Shown here piece after piece: positions 42,537 through 51,831 of a stretch of 64,000 nucleotides of DNA. This DNA comes from Ruegeria lacuscaerulensis ITI-1157 (GTDB lineage Bacteria > Pseudomonadota > Alphaproteobacteria > Rhodobacterales > Rhodobacteraceae): the NCBI GenBank assembly GCA_000161775.1, contig GG704596.1, positions 2,808,646 to 2,872,645 of the forward strand, written 5' to 3'. The translations under genes were made by a program, and so were the position numbers. The notes beneath the pieces were generated by a model. That model had not been told where the DNA came from and searched no databases. It was given only the letters and a program-made list of their open reading frames with translations. Each line of letters begins with the position of its first letter. Within the stretch, counting starts at the first letter, position 1.

Positions 42537-42598
42537 GGGCAAAACCTCCGATAATATTGTTCCCGTTTTCCAAAGCGTTGCCGGAATGCCCGAGCCTG

Positions 42599-43501
42599 TC
42601 AAGCTTGGGCTTGCGCTTCCAGCCGCGCAATCTCGTCGCGGATGCCCTGACTCAGGGCTTTGGCAAAGCGGTTCAGCCGCTCATTGCGCTGGTCGCCCTG
42701 GTGGCGCACCAGGTAGAAGCTGCGGGTCAGACTCACTTGATCCGTCAGGATTTTCCGCAAGCCCGGATGAAATGGCAGCGTAAAATCATGGGCCACGCAG
42801 ACCCCGGTGCCCAGCGACGCCTGCCGCAGTTGCACCGAGACCGAATTCGATGCAAGCGCGACACGGTCAATGCCGATGTCGTTGAGGTAGTCCAACTCGC
42901 GATCAAAGATCATGTCCGGGATGTAGCCGATCATGCGATGGCCCCGCAGATCGTTGAGGGTGCGGATCGGTGCATGGCGCGCCAGGTAATCCTCGGTCGC
43001 GACCATATGCAGGCAATAGTCGCTGACCTTCTGCACCAGCAACTTGCCGGCGGTGGGTGCGCTGACGGTCAGGGCCATGTCGGCCTCGCGCCGCGACAGA
43101 TTGATGATGCGCGGCAGGGCAAGAATCTGAATATCCAGGTCCGGGTTCGCATCGCTGATGCGGGCACAGACCTGCGGCAGCAGATAGTTCGCGCTGCCAT
43201 CGGGCGCGCCGATGCGGATCTGTCCGCTCAACGCCTTGGTGGACCCGTCCATCGCCCCGGCTGCCGCGCGCATCGCCTCTTCGGCGGATTGGGCGTGTTC
43301 GAACAGGCGCTCTCCGGCCGAAGTCAACAGATAGCCCTGGGGCGATTTGGTGAACAGCGGCGCCTTGAGCGCCGTCTCCAGCCGCGCGATCCGGCGTCCC
43401 ACCGTGGCCGGATCGATCTTCAGCCGCCGCCCCGCCGACGACAGGCTTTCCTCGCGCGCGACGGCCAGAAACACGCGCATGTCGTCCCAATTGGGGGTCA
43501 T
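42599..43501 (-). CDS. LysR family regulator divergent from mmsA
   Basis: A 300-residue LysR-type regulator: N-terminal HTH (MTPNWDDMRVFLAVAREESLSSAGRRL with PATVGRRIARLE) and an effector domain with IGAPDGSANYLLPQVCARI. It is divergent from mmsA with 102 bp between the starts, the usual sign that it controls that gene and itself. The likely signal is a valine-catabolic intermediate, which is inference. An imperfect palindrome with a T-N11-A core lies at 43510-43525 beside its own start. Confidence 0.88.
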   Translation of the reverse strand: MTPNWDDMRVFLAVAREESLSSAGRRLKIDPATVGRRIARLETALKAPLFTKSPQGYLLTSAGERLFEHAQSAEEAMRAAAGAMDGSTKALSGQIRIGAPDGSANYLLPQVCARISDANPDLDIQILALPRIINLSRREADMALTVSAPTAGKLLVQKVSDYCLHMVATEDYLARHAPIRTLNDLRGHRMIGYIPDMIFDRELDYLNDIGIDRVALASNSVSVQLRQASLGTGVCVAHDFTLPFHPGLRKILTDQVSLTRSFYLVRHQGDQRNERLNRFAKALSQGIRDEIARLEAQAQA

Positions 43502-43509
43502 CCTTCACC

Positions 43510-43525
43510 TTTGCATTTTTGCAAA
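43510..43525. promoter_or_regulatory. Likely LysR operator in the mmsA intergenic region
   Basis: TTTGC and GCAAA are separated by six bases (TTTGCATTTTTGCAAA), giving a T-N11-A dyad as LysR proteins favour. It lies 9 bp upstream of the LysR ATG and about 78 bp upstream of mmsA. Confidence 0.5.
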
Positions 43526-43603
43526 ACTCTTTTGAGACAATGCCCCTGTTCACGTGATTTATGCAAGCCTATGCTGCGCGCAAATTCAGCGGAGGAGTTT
43601 GCG

Positions 43604-45103
43604 ATGCAAGACCTGACCCATTTCATCAACGGCGAATACACGCCCGGCACATCGGGCCGGTTCGATGATGTCTACAACCCCGCCACCGGCGAGGTTCAGT
43701 ACAGATGCCCGATGGCCAGTGCCGCCGAGACCACGGCCGCCATCGAACATGCGGCTGCAGCCCAGCCCGCCTGGGGCGCGACCAACCCGCAAAAACGCGC
43801 CCGCGTGATGATGAAGATGGTTCAGCTGATGAACCGCGACATGGACAAGCTGGCCGAGGCGCTGAGCCGCGAGCACGGCAAGACCCTGCCCGACGCCAAG
43901 GGTGATCTGCAGCGCGGGCTCGAGGTGATCGAATACTGTATCGGCGCCCCGCAGATGCTGAAGGGTGAATTCACCGACAGCGCGGGCCCCGGCATCGACA
44001 TGTATTCCATGCGCCAGCCGCTGGGTGTTGTCGCCGCCATCATGCCGTTCAACTTCCCGGCCATGATGCCCCTGTGGCATGTCGGCCCGGCGCTGGCCTG
44101 CGGCAACGCGGTGGTGCTGAAACCCTCGGAACGCGACCCCTCGGTGCCGCTGATGCTGGCCGAACTGTTCGTCGAGGCCGGTCTGCCCAAAGGCGTGTTC
44201 CAGGTGGTCAACGGCGACAAGGAAGCCGTGGACACCCTGCTGGACAGCGAGATCATCCAGGGTGTGTCCTTCGTCGGATCAACCCCGATCGCGCAGTACA
44301 TCTATGCCCGCGCCACGGCAAACGGCAAACGCGCCCAGTGCTTTGGTGGGGCCAAGAACCACATGATCATCATGCCCGACGCCGACCTGGACCAGGCGGC
44401 CGACGCGCTGGTGGGCGCCGGTTTCGGCGCTGCCGGCGAGCGCTGCATGGCCGTTTCGGTGGCCGTTCCGGTGGGCGAGGAAACCGCCGACGCGCTGATT
44501 GAAAAACTGGTGCCGCGCATCGAAAAGCTGAAGGTCGGGCCCTATACCGCGGGCAACGACGTCGATATGGGGCCGGTCGTGACCGCCGCCGCCAAGGAAC
44601 GCATCCTGGGCCTGATCAATTCGGGCGTGGAACAGGGCGCGAAGCTGGTGGTCGACAACCGCGACTTCAAGCTGCAGGGCTATGAGAACGGCTTTTTCGT
44701 CGGCCCGCACCTGTTCGACCATGTCACCCCCGACATGGACATCTACAAGCAAGAGATCTTCGGCCCCGTTCTGTCCACCGTCCGCGCCGGATCGTATGAA
44801 GAGGCGCTGAAGCTGGCGATGGACCATGAATACGGCAACGGCACCGCGATCTTCACCCGCGACGGCGACACCGCCCGCGATTTCGCCCACCGGGTCAATA
44901 TCGGCATGGTCGGCATCAACGTCCCGATCCCGGTCCCGCTGGCCTATCACACCTTCGGCGGCTGGAAGAAATCCATGTTCGGCGACCTGAACCAGCACGG
45001 CCCCGACAGCTTCCGGTTCTACACCCGCACAAAGACCGTGACGTCGCGCTGGCCGTCGGGCATCAAGGAAGGTGGCGAGTTCAACTTCAAGGCAATGGAC
45101 TAA
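43604..45103 (+). CDS. mmsA: Methylmalonate-semialdehyde dehydrogenase (acylating)
   Basis: A 499-residue CoA-acylating aldehyde dehydrogenase that converts methylmalonate semialdehyde to propionyl-CoA at the end of valine catabolism. It has the ALDH fold with PFNFPAMMPLWHVGPALACGN, the GSTPIAQYIY segment and the catalytic Cys in GAAGERCMAVSVAVPVG, which is the MmsA version of the active site. A GGAGGAG ribosome site precedes the ATG at 43604. The remaining valine genes lie at 49.6-52.7 kb, separated by other genes. Confidence 0.95.
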   Translation: MQDLTHFINGEYTPGTSGRFDDVYNPATGEVQYRCPMASAAETTAAIEHAAAAQPAWGATNPQKRARVMMKMVQLMNRDMDKLAEALSREHGKTLPDAKGDLQRGLEVIEYCIGAPQMLKGEFTDSAGPGIDMYSMRQPLGVVAAIMPFNFPAMMPLWHVGPALACGNAVVLKPSERDPSVPLMLAELFVEAGLPKGVFQVVNGDKEAVDTLLDSEIIQGVSFVGSTPIAQYIYARATANGKRAQCFGGAKNHMIIMPDADLDQAADALVGAGFGAAGERCMAVSVAVPVGEETADALIEKLVPRIEKLKVGPYTAGNDVDMGPVVTAAAKERILGLINSGVEQGAKLVVDNRDFKLQGYENGFFVGPHLFDHVTPDMDIYKQEIFGPVLSTVRAGSYEEALKLAMDHEYGNGTAIFTRDGDTARDFAHRVNIGMVGINVPIPVPLAYHTFGGWKKSMFGDLNQHGPDSFRFYTRTKTVTSRWPSGIKEGGEFNFKAMD

Positions 45104-45120
45104 CCCTTTTAGAAAGAACC

Positions 45121-45150
45121 AAAAGGCCGCCAAGATCGGGCGGCCTTTTT
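45121..45150 (+). terminator. Intrinsic terminator behind mmsA
   Basis: GGCCGCC (45125-45131) and GGCGGCC (45139-45145) form a 7-bp stem with flanking AAAA and TTTTT, 22 bp behind the mmsA stop. Confidence 0.85.
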
Positions 45151-45292
45151 GATTTGGGAATCTCCGTTCGGCAATGGTTTGCCCGCACGGTTCGCAGTCA
45201 CGAAAAATTCAGTCTTACCCTCTGGCCGGGCACCTTCCAACGTCATAGATTGCGGCAAAACAAATGAGCAGTCGTTTCGTCAGGAGGCTCCA

Positions 45293-45889
45293 TTGACCAG
45301 CAAGATCACCCGTCGCTCGGCCCTGTTGGGCGTCGTGTCGGCCTTGGCCGCCCCGACCGTGTTGCGCGCCCAAAGTCAGGATGCGTTTCCGCAATCCGAA
45401 GATGCGATCAGCGTGCAGCCGCCCGTGCGCCGGAACATCTCGTCCTTTTCGCAGCAGAACTGGCAGGACCATTTCGACGAGATCGGCGTCGGTTGCCTGC
45501 TGGCCGACATCACCAGCCGCGCGGTGCACTATTGGGGTCCGGACGGGACCTATAAACTGTATCCCAGCTCGGTCCCCATGAGCGAGGAACTGACCAAGCG
45601 CGGCTATACCGAGGTGGTGCGCAAAGCGGAAAATCCCAGCTGGACCCCCACCCCGTCCATGCGCGAGCGGGACCCGACCCTGCCGCAGCGGATCGAAGGC
45701 GGCGACCCAGGCAACCCCCTGGGCACCCGAGCGATGTATCTGTCATGGCCCGCCTATCTGGTTCACGGCACGCATGATACGCGCAAGATCGGACGCCAAA
45801 GCTCGTCGGGCTGCATCGGGCTCTACAACCAGCATGTCGAGGAACTGTATCCGCTGGTCCAGATCGGCACGCAGGTGCGGCTTTTGTGA
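45293..45889 (+). CDS. Tat-exported L,D-transpeptidase (YkuD domain)
   Basis: A 198-residue L,D-transpeptidase family protein. It starts with TTG, chosen because CAGGAGG stands 5 bp upstream and no ATG fits the frame. The N-terminus MTSKITRRSALLGVVSALAA is a twin-arginine signal. The YkuD active site is HGTHDTRKIGRQSSSGCIGLYN with the nucleophile Cys in SSGCI. Such enzymes form 3-3 crosslinks in peptidoglycan or attach proteins to it. Export of this class by Tat is unusual but common in alphaproteobacteria. Confidence 0.85.
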   Translation: MTSKITRRSALLGVVSALAAPTVLRAQSQDAFPQSEDAISVQPPVRRNISSFSQQNWQDHFDEIGVGCLLADITSRAVHYWGPDGTYKLYPSSVPMSEELTKRGYTEVVRKAENPSWTPTPSMRERDPTLPQRIEGGDPGNPLGTRAMYLSWPAYLVHGTHDTRKIGRQSSSGCIGLYNQHVEELYPLVQIGTQVRLL

Positions 45890-45893
45890 AGTG

Positions 45894-45927
45894 AAAAGCC
45901 CCGGGCCGCGATGGCGCCGGGGCTTTT
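45894..45927. terminator. Bidirectional terminator between L,D-transpeptidase and fasciclin genes
   Basis: AAAAGCCCCGG (45894-45904) pairs with CCGGGGCTTTT (45917-45927), an 11-bp perfect stem. Read either way, the stem ends in a T-run, so it can serve both convergent genes. Confidence 0.85.
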
Positions 45928-45948
45928 CTGCAGTCGTGAGTGGTAGTC

Positions 45949-46425
45949 TTATTTCGGCAGCAGAACCTTGTCGATCACGTGGATCACGCCATTGCTGGCC
46001 TCGATGTCGGCCTGCACGACGTTTGCGCCGTCAACCTTGACGCCGTTCTTTGCGTTCACGCTCAGCCGGTCGCCCTGAACGGTCAGCACCTTCGCGCGCT
46101 TGCCGGCGATGTCCCCGGACATCACCTTGGCCGGGACGACGTGATAGGTCAGGATGGCAACCAGCTGATCCTTGTTCTCGGGCTGGAGCAGGCTCTCGAC
46201 CGTGCCCTCGGGCAACGCCGCAAATGCCTCGTCGGTGGGCGCGAACACGGTGAACGGGCCTTTGCCCTTCAGAGTGTCCACCAGTCCGGCAGCCTGTACG
46301 GCAGCGACCAGCGTATTGAACGAGCCGGCGGCAACCGCGGTATCCACGATGTCTGCGGCTTTGGCATTGATCGGCAGAGCCAAGGCGATGGCGGCAGCGG
46401 CGCCCATGAATGTGCGACGGAACAT
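45949..46425 (-). CDS. Secreted fasciclin domain protein
   Basis: A 158-residue exported protein with signal peptide [23 protein letters not shown] and one fasciclin (FAS1/BIgH3) domain. The FAS1 H1 box is [23 protein letters not shown], followed by YHVVPAKV and the C-terminal [19 protein letters not shown]1 domains mediate adhesion or surface interaction; in bacteria the roles vary. It is monocistronic and ends at the bidirectional terminator. Confidence 0.92.
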   Translation of the reverse strand: MFRRTFMGAAAAIALALPINAKAADIVDTAVAAGSFNTLVAAVQAAGLVDTLKGKGPFTVFAPTDEAFAALPEGTVESLLQPENKDQLVAILTYHVVPAKVMSGDIAGKRAKVLTVQGDRLSVNAKNGVKVDGANVVQADIEASNGVIHVIDKVLLPK

Positions 46426-46498
46426 GGCTGATGTCTGCTCTCCAGCGTGTTATGGAAAGGGATACGGCGCGGTTGCGAAACCGGATCACGAAAAAAAA

Positions 46499-47350
46499 TC
46501 AGACCCCGGCGCGTTGCACCCAGATGCTCTGCGCCCTGCCGTCCTTCAGAAACGGAAGTGCCTCGACCGCGTCGGGACGGGCGCGTTGCAGGTAATACCC
46601 GGGCCAAAGCATTGAAAACGCACCCGATTGCAGCAGCGCGTGAAGCATGTACTGCTCGCCCCATCCAGGGCAGTCATAGAAGAACCGCTTGGGGTATTCG
46701 TAGGGAAGAAAAACATCGTGCACATGGATCACCACCCCCGGTTTCAGGGTTGGAATGATCCGGCAGAACAGGTGCGCCACGTCGTTGCTCATCCGCACGA
46801 CATGGCTGGAGTCGATGAACAGCACGTCGCCCGCCTCCAGTTCGGCGAACAGCGCCGGGTCCACCTCCTCCAGCCGCTTCTGCTCGAACCGGTCGACAAC
46901 ATGGGCGATGTCGGCGCGGGGATAAGGGTCGATGGCTGTGATCTGCGTTTCCAGATCCCCGTCGATGATCGCCTGCCGGGTCACGCGGGTCGAGTTGCCA
47001 CAACCGACCTCGATCACCCGCTTGGGGCGGAACCGCCGGATCATAAGGTACAGCGCGTCCGCGTCCGGGCTGTCATAGTATCCGTTGCCGGTGCGGTATC
47101 CGGTCTGGTTGCGGGCCGGGTCCTTCAGGGCCGCAAGCGCATCCTTGTGCGTGGCATATTCGGCAACCAAGGGGCCTATATCGAAATCCTCCATCCCCGG
47201 TGACAGGGCATAGGCCGGGCGCTCCAACCCGCCTGCCCGCTCGAAGGCCTCGAGCCGCGCGCGCTCATCGCGTTCCGGCGCCTTGTCGATCAGCTTGACG
47301 CCAAAGCGGTCCAGAATGGCGTTCAGCTTGGGAAATTTTCTGGGTTTCAC
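46499..47350 (-). CDS. Class I SAM-dependent methyltransferase (Methyltransf_24 type)
   Basis: A protein of about 283 residues with a Rossmann methyltransferase core: [18 protein letters not shown] (motif I), [12 protein letters not shown] (acidic loop), [14 protein letters not shown] and [18 protein letters not shown]. This pattern matches methyltransferases associated with glycan or cephalosporin-hydroxylase-like families. The substrate is unknown. The start is uncertain: GTG 47350 ([17 protein letters not shown]) gives a sensible N-terminus, while an ATG at 47461 would add 37 odd residues from the divergent promoter region. Confidence 0.78.
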   Translation of the reverse strand: MKPRKFPKLNAILDRFGVKLIDKAPERDERARLEAFERAGGLERPAYALSPGMEDFDIGPLVAEYATHKDALAALKDPARNQTGYRTGNGYYDSPDADALYLMIRRFRPKRVIEVGCGNSTRVTRQAIIDGDLETQITAIDPYPRADIAHVVDRFEQKRLEEVDPALFAELEAGDVLFIDSSHVVRMSNDVAHLFCRIIPTLKPGVVIHVHDVFLPYEYPKRFFYDCPGWGEQYMLHALLQSGAFSMLWPGYYLQRARPDAVEALPFLKDGRAQSIWVQRAGV

Positions 47351-47491
47351 TGTGGCGGCTCCGGCTTGGCATCTGGCTGCGGGCTGCTTACCGCTGCAAG
47401 CGGTCTCAGCGCAAGGCGGATCACCACAAACCCTTGGCAAATCGGGAATTTGTGTATTCACTTATCTTCAATGGGAACAGGGAGGCCCCGC

Positions 47492-48607
47492 ATGCAGCAG
47501 GATTTCACCATCGGCATCGAAGAGGAATACCTGTTGGTCGACCGCGACAGCCTGCAACTGACCGAGGCGCCCGCTGGCCTGATGGAGGCCTGCCAGGCCG
47601 ATTTCGAAGGCCAGGTCAGCCCGGAATTCCTGCAATGCCAGATCGAAGTGGGCACACGCCCCCATGCCACGATCAAGTCCGCACGCGAGGATCTGAAACG
47701 CCTGCGGTCCGGCGTGGCCAAACGCGCCGCCGAACACAACATGGCGCCGATCGCCGTGTCCTGCCACCCGTTTGCAGATTGGAAAGACCAGCACCACACG
47801 CGCAAGGAACGCTATGACAACCTGCAACATGCCCTCGGCGGCGTGGCGCGGCGGATGCTGATCTGCGGCATGCATGTGCATGTGGGCGTCGAGGATGAGG
47901 CGCTGCGGGCCGACCTGATGCCGCAACTCAGCTATTTCCTGCCGCATCTGCTGGCGCTGTCGACTTCGTCGCCCTACTGGAATGGGCGCGATACGGGGTT
48001 GTCGTCGTATCGGCTGACGGTGTTCGACAACCTGCCTCGCACCGGTCTGCCACCCGTGTTCGGCAGTTGGGCCGAATATGAACGCACCACCGGGGTTCTG
48101 GTCGAGTTGGGGGTGATCGAGGACACCTCGAAGATCTGGTGGGACCTGCGCCCCTCGCACAGCTATCCGACTCTGGAAACGCGGATCATGGACGTGCAGC
48201 CGCGGCTTGAACACGCGCTGTCGCTGGCCGCCCTGATTCAGGCACTGACCCGGATGCTGTGCCGATTGAAAGGCCGCAACCTGCGCTGGAGGCAATATGA
48301 CCGTTTCCTGATTGGCGAGAACCGATGGCGTGCGCAGCGCTACGGCGTGGGCGAAGGTCTGATCGATTTCGGCGACCGGTCGATCAAGCCGATGCCCGAG
48401 CTGATGGGCGAGCTGATGGGCATGCTGGCCGAAGACGCCGAGACCCTTGGCACGATGGCAGAGTTGGCGCAGTTGCGCCAGATTGCCGAAACCGGCACTT
48501 CGGCCACCCGGCAACGCCGCATCCACGCCGAGGCGCAGGCCAAGGGGACCGACCCCGGTCAGGCCGTCGTGCGCCACCTGATCGAGGAATTCCACGCCGA
48601 TCTGTAA
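47492..48607 (+). CDS. Carboxylate-amine ligase, YbdK/GCS2 family
   Basis: A 371-residue ATP-dependent ligase of the glutamate-cysteine ligase type 2 family. Visible are the N-terminal [11 protein letters not shown] (metal-binding Glu residues), [13 protein letters not shown], the central [10 protein letters not shown] and [13 protein letters not shown]. coli YbdK has weak glutamate-cysteine ligase activity, and the true role is unclear. The ATG at 47492 follows GGGAGG. It is divergent from the methyltransferase gene. Confidence 0.88.
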   Translation: MQQDFTIGIEEEYLLVDRDSLQLTEAPAGLMEACQADFEGQVSPEFLQCQIEVGTRPHATIKSAREDLKRLRSGVAKRAAEHNMAPIAVSCHPFADWKDQHHTRKERYDNLQHALGGVARRMLICGMHVHVGVEDEALRADLMPQLSYFLPHLLALSTSSPYWNGRDTGLSSYRLTVFDNLPRTGLPPVFGSWAEYERTTGVLVELGVIEDTSKIWWDLRPSHSYPTLETRIMDVQPRLEHALSLAALIQALTRMLCRLKGRNLRWRQYDRFLIGENRWRAQRYGVGEGLIDFGDRSIKPMPELMGELMGMLAEDAETLGTMAELAQLRQIAETGTSATRQRRIHAEAQAKGTDPGQAVVRHLIEEFHADL

Positions 48608-48610
48608 CGC

Positions 48611-49468
48611 TCATAACGCGTTCAGAATCTGCCTGATCCGATCGACAATGGGCTCGGACACGCTGCGGGCTTTCCAATACCCAGCGTGCGAAAACGGATT
48701 CCATCCGGTGAAGAGGTTACCGACCCGGATGGCCTGATCGGTGATTTCGCCCGCCCCGACAAGCTGCCCATAGCTGGGCGCGATCGGTCCCAGCGGGAAG
48801 CCAAGAACGTCGTGCTTGTCGTAATAATTCTGCCACCAGTTCTGGAATTGCAGCGTCGGTGGCAATTCCTGATTGGGGCGTTGGATCGGCGTGATGTCCT
48901 GTTCGGGATAGGCGAACAGAAAGATCGGGATGTTGCAGCCGATCGTAACCAGCCCGGCCACGGTCTGCATGTCCTCGACCGGAACGCCGTGCTGCGGCAA
49001 TCCACCGTGGCGCAGGTGGCGCTGAAGGTCATAGATGTAGTTCGACATGATATGGCCGCCCAGGGAATGGGCGACGATCAGGATGGGCGCGCGTTCGCCG
49101 ATTTGAAACCGGACGATGCGCATCACCTGCGCGACCCGTTCATGGATGGCGGAATAGATCTTGTCGCTGCCATCGGGTGTCGGGCGATAGGATGCTGCGT
49201 CCGATAGGTTGCAAACCACGAAGCGGCGCGCGCGGTCATAGCCCGTGTAGGGGCCGATGCTGTTCAGATAGGCCATCTGCCGCCCCTGCAGGATCTGCGC
49301 CCAGATCACTTCATGCCAGGCAACCATGCTCATGTCCTGTCCAAGCAGCCTCCCTGCCCGCTCGTGCAGGTCGCGCGAAAAAGTCGGCACCGAGGACGGC
49401 TGGTGCGGCCCGACCGACTGGCTGCCCATTCCGTGTATCGCAACCACGGCCATTTTGTAATTCGACAT
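48611..49468 (-). CDS. Alpha/beta hydrolase
   Basis: A 285-residue protein with a lipase-like fold: the early VVAIHGMGSQ oxyanion region and the nucleophile elbow AHSLGGHIMSNY. No signal peptide is seen. The arrangement suggests a cytoplasmic esterase or lipase, but the substrate is unknown and the remaining catalytic residues cannot be fixed by eye. It converges on the ligase gene, 3 bp apart, and is divergent from the acyl-CoA dehydrogenase gene. Confidence 0.75.
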   Translation of the reverse strand: MSNYKMAVVAIHGMGSQSVGPHQPSSVPTFSRDLHERAGRLLGQDMSMVAWHEVIWAQILQGRQMAYLNSIGPYTGYDRARRFVVCNLSDAASYRPTPDGSDKIYSAIHERVAQVMRIVRFQIGERAPILIVAHSLGGHIMSNYIYDLQRHLRHGGLPQHGVPVEDMQTVAGLVTIGCNIPIFLFAYPEQDITPIQRPNQELPPTLQFQNWWQNYYDKHDVLGFPLGPIAPSYGQLVGAGEITDQAIRVGNLFTGWNPFSHAGYWKARSVSEPIVDRIRQILNAL

Positions 49469-49642
49469 CCGGATATCCGATCGATCAAACCAACGAATGG
49501 CTCAGCATACCCGCCTTTTGGCAATCACCAAAATCCGGCGCATGTGCATCACGGGGTTTGCTCCGCGTGAAAAATTTCTGTAAGGATTGCGCAATAAATA
49601 AACAGTCGTTCAATTCACGTCGCCACAAGGGGGAGACCGGCC

Positions 49643-50785
49643 ATGGATTTCGCGCTGACCGAGGAACAGACGGCCATTTTCGATATGGCCTACGCGTTCG
49701 GGCAAGAACAGATCGCACCTTTCGCCCGCCAGTGGGAGGCCGAGGGCACCATACCCAAGGATCTGTGGCCAAAGGTCGGCGAGCTGGGCTTTGGCGGGCT
49801 CTACGTGTCCGAAGAAAGCGGCGGCTCGGGCCTGACCCGTCTGGACGCCACGCTGGTGTTCGAGGCGCTGTCGATGGCCTGCCCCTCGGTCGCGGCTTTT
49901 CTGTCGATCCACAACATGTGCGCTAAGATGCTGGACAGCTTCGCCAGCGACGAACTGAAATCGCGCATCATGCCCGACGTTCTGAGCCTGAACACGGTAC
50001 TCAGCTATTGTCTGACGGAACCGGGTTCGGGGTCGGACGCAGCGGCGCTCAAGACGCGGGCCGAGCGCACCAACGACGGCTACACGCTGAACGGCACCAA
50101 GGCCTTCATTTCGGGCGGCGGCTATTCCGATGCCTATGTCTGCATGGTGCGCACAGGCGGCGACGGGCCCAAAGGGATCTCGACCGTCTATGTCGAGGAT
50201 GGCACGCCGGGCCTCAGCTTCGGGGCGCTGGAACAGAAGATGGGCTGGAAAAGCCAGCCCACCGCGCAGGTCCAGTTCGACGACTGCAAGATCCCGGCCG
50301 AAAACCTTGTCGGGACCGAGGGCGACGGGTTCAAATACGCGATGATGGGCTTGGATGGCGGGCGCCTGAACATCGCCTCATGTTCGCTGGGCGCGGCACA
50401 GGCGGGGCTGGACATGACGCTGCAATACATGTCCGAGCGCAAGGCCTTCGGCCAGACCATCGATCAGTTTCAGGCCCTGCAGTTCAGGCTGGCCGACATG
50501 GAGATCGAGTTGCAGGCCGCCCGCACGTTCCTGCGTCAGGCGGCATGGAAGCTGGATCAGGGCGCGCCCGACGCCACCAAATTCTGCGCGATGGCCAAGA
50601 AATTCGTGACCGAGACCGGATCGAAAGTGGTCGATCAGTGCCTGCAACTGCATGGCGGTTACGGCTATCTGGCCGATTACGGCATCGAAAAGCTTGTGCG
50701 CGATCTGCGGGTGCATCAAATTCTGGAAGGCACGAACGAGATCATGCGCGTGATCGTCGCCCGGCAACTGCTCGCCCATCGCTGA
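49643..50785 (+). CDS. Acyl-CoA dehydrogenase, probable isobutyryl-CoA dehydrogenase
   Basis: A 380-residue FAD-dependent acyl-CoA dehydrogenase. Family signatures are CLTEPGSGSDAAALKTRA, KAFGQTIDQFQALQFRLADM and the C-terminal QLHGGYGYLADYGIEKLVRDLRV with LEGTNEIMRVIVARQLL. Sequence and context (next to 3-hydroxyisobutyryl-CoA hydrolase and mmsB) favour isobutyryl-CoA dehydrogenase of valine degradation (ACAD8-like) over a straight-chain enzyme. A GGGGGAGA ribosome site precedes the ATG. It begins a three-gene operon. Confidence 0.88.
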   Translation: MDFALTEEQTAIFDMAYAFGQEQIAPFARQWEAEGTIPKDLWPKVGELGFGGLYVSEESGGSGLTRLDATLVFEALSMACPSVAAFLSIHNMCAKMLDSFASDELKSRIMPDVLSLNTVLSYCLTEPGSGSDAAALKTRAERTNDGYTLNGTKAFISGGGYSDAYVCMVRTGGDGPKGISTVYVEDGTPGLSFGALEQKMGWKSQPTAQVQFDDCKIPAENLVGTEGDGFKYAMMGLDGGRLNIASCSLGAAQAGLDMTLQYMSERKAFGQTIDQFQALQFRLADMEIELQAARTFLRQAAWKLDQGAPDATKFCAMAKKFVTETGSKVVDQCLQLHGGYGYLADYGIEKLVRDLRVHQILEGTNEIMRVIVARQLLAHR

Positions 50786-50792
50786 GGTTTCC

Positions 50793-51827
50793 ATGTCCGA
50801 TATCGACATCCGCACCACGGGCCGCGCCGGCCGGATCACCCTGACCCGGCCCAAGGCCCTGAATGCGTTGAGCTACGAGATGTGCATGGCCATCGACACC
50901 GCCCTGCGCAATTGGCGCGAGGATGACGAGGTCGATCTGGTCATCCTGGACGCCGAGGGCGAAAAGGCCTTCTGCGCGGGCGGAGACATCGCCGAGTTGT
51001 ACGCAACGGGCACCAAGGGCGATTATGCCTATGGGCAGAAGTTCTGGCGGGACGAATACCGCCTGAACGCGATGATCTTCGAATATCCCAAGCCGGTGGT
51101 CAGCTTCCTGCAGGGCTTCACCATGGGCGGCGGCGTGGGCATCGGCTGCCACGGCACGCACCGGATCGTCGGCGAAAGCTCGAAGATCGCGATGCCCGAA
51201 TGCTCGATCGGGCTGGTGCCGGATGTGGGCGGATCGCTGCTGTTGGCGCTGGCGCCGGGGCGGTTGGGCGAATATCTGGGCGTCACCGGCGCGCGCATGG
51301 GTCCGGGCGACGCGATCTATGCCGGGTTCGCCGACCACTTCATCCCGCAGGAGCAATGGCCCGACATGATCGAGATGCTCGAGGCCTCGGGCAATGCAGA
51401 TTTGCTGGCTGAACACGCCGCCCCTGCCCCGGACCGCACCCTGCCGCAGGACGACATCGACCGTTTCTTCGGCGGTGAAACCCTGGGCGACGTACTGACC
51501 GACCTGCGCAATGGCGACACCGAATTCACGCGCGGCGCGCTCGCGGCGATGGGCCGCAATTCGCCGCTGTCCATGGCCTGCGCGATCGAGATGCTGCACC
51601 GCCTGCGCGGACCCGCCCTGACCATGCGCAAGGCGCTGGAGCTGGAATACCGCTTTACCTTCCGGTCGATGGAGCATGGCGATTTTCTGGAGGGCATCCG
51701 GGCGCAGATCATCGACAAGGACCGCAACCCGAAATGGCAGTTTGCGGACATGAACGTGCCGGCCACGGCGGTATCACGGATGCTGATGCCCCTGGGCGCC
51801 GACACGCTGACATTCGAGGAGGAGTGA
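50793..51827 (+). CDS. 3-hydroxyisobutyryl-CoA hydrolase
   Basis: A 344-residue crotonase-fold thioesterase that hydrolyses 3-hydroxyisobutyryl-CoA in valine catabolism. Distinguishing features are KAFCAGGDIAELYATG, LQGFTMGGGVGIGCHGTHRIV, ECSIGLVPDVGGSLLLALAPG, and a C-terminal region of about 100 residues longer than in enoyl-CoA hydratases (EYRFTFRSMEHGDFLEGIRAQIIDKDRNPKW), as in HIBCH. It is 7 bp behind the acyl-CoA dehydrogenase gene and 4 bp before mmsB. Confidence 0.92.
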   Translation: MSDIDIRTTGRAGRITLTRPKALNALSYEMCMAIDTALRNWREDDEVDLVILDAEGEKAFCAGGDIAELYATGTKGDYAYGQKFWRDEYRLNAMIFEYPKPVVSFLQGFTMGGGVGIGCHGTHRIVGESSKIAMPECSIGLVPDVGGSLLLALAPGRLGEYLGVTGARMGPGDAIYAGFADHFIPQEQWPDMIEMLEASGNADLLAEHAAPAPDRTLPQDDIDRFFGGETLGDVLTDLRNGDTEFTRGALAAMGRNSPLSMACAIEMLHRLRGPALTMRKALELEYRFTFRSMEHGDFLEGIRAQIIDKDRNPKWQFADMNVPATAVSRMLMPLGADTLTFEEE

Positions 51828-51831
51828 AAAC

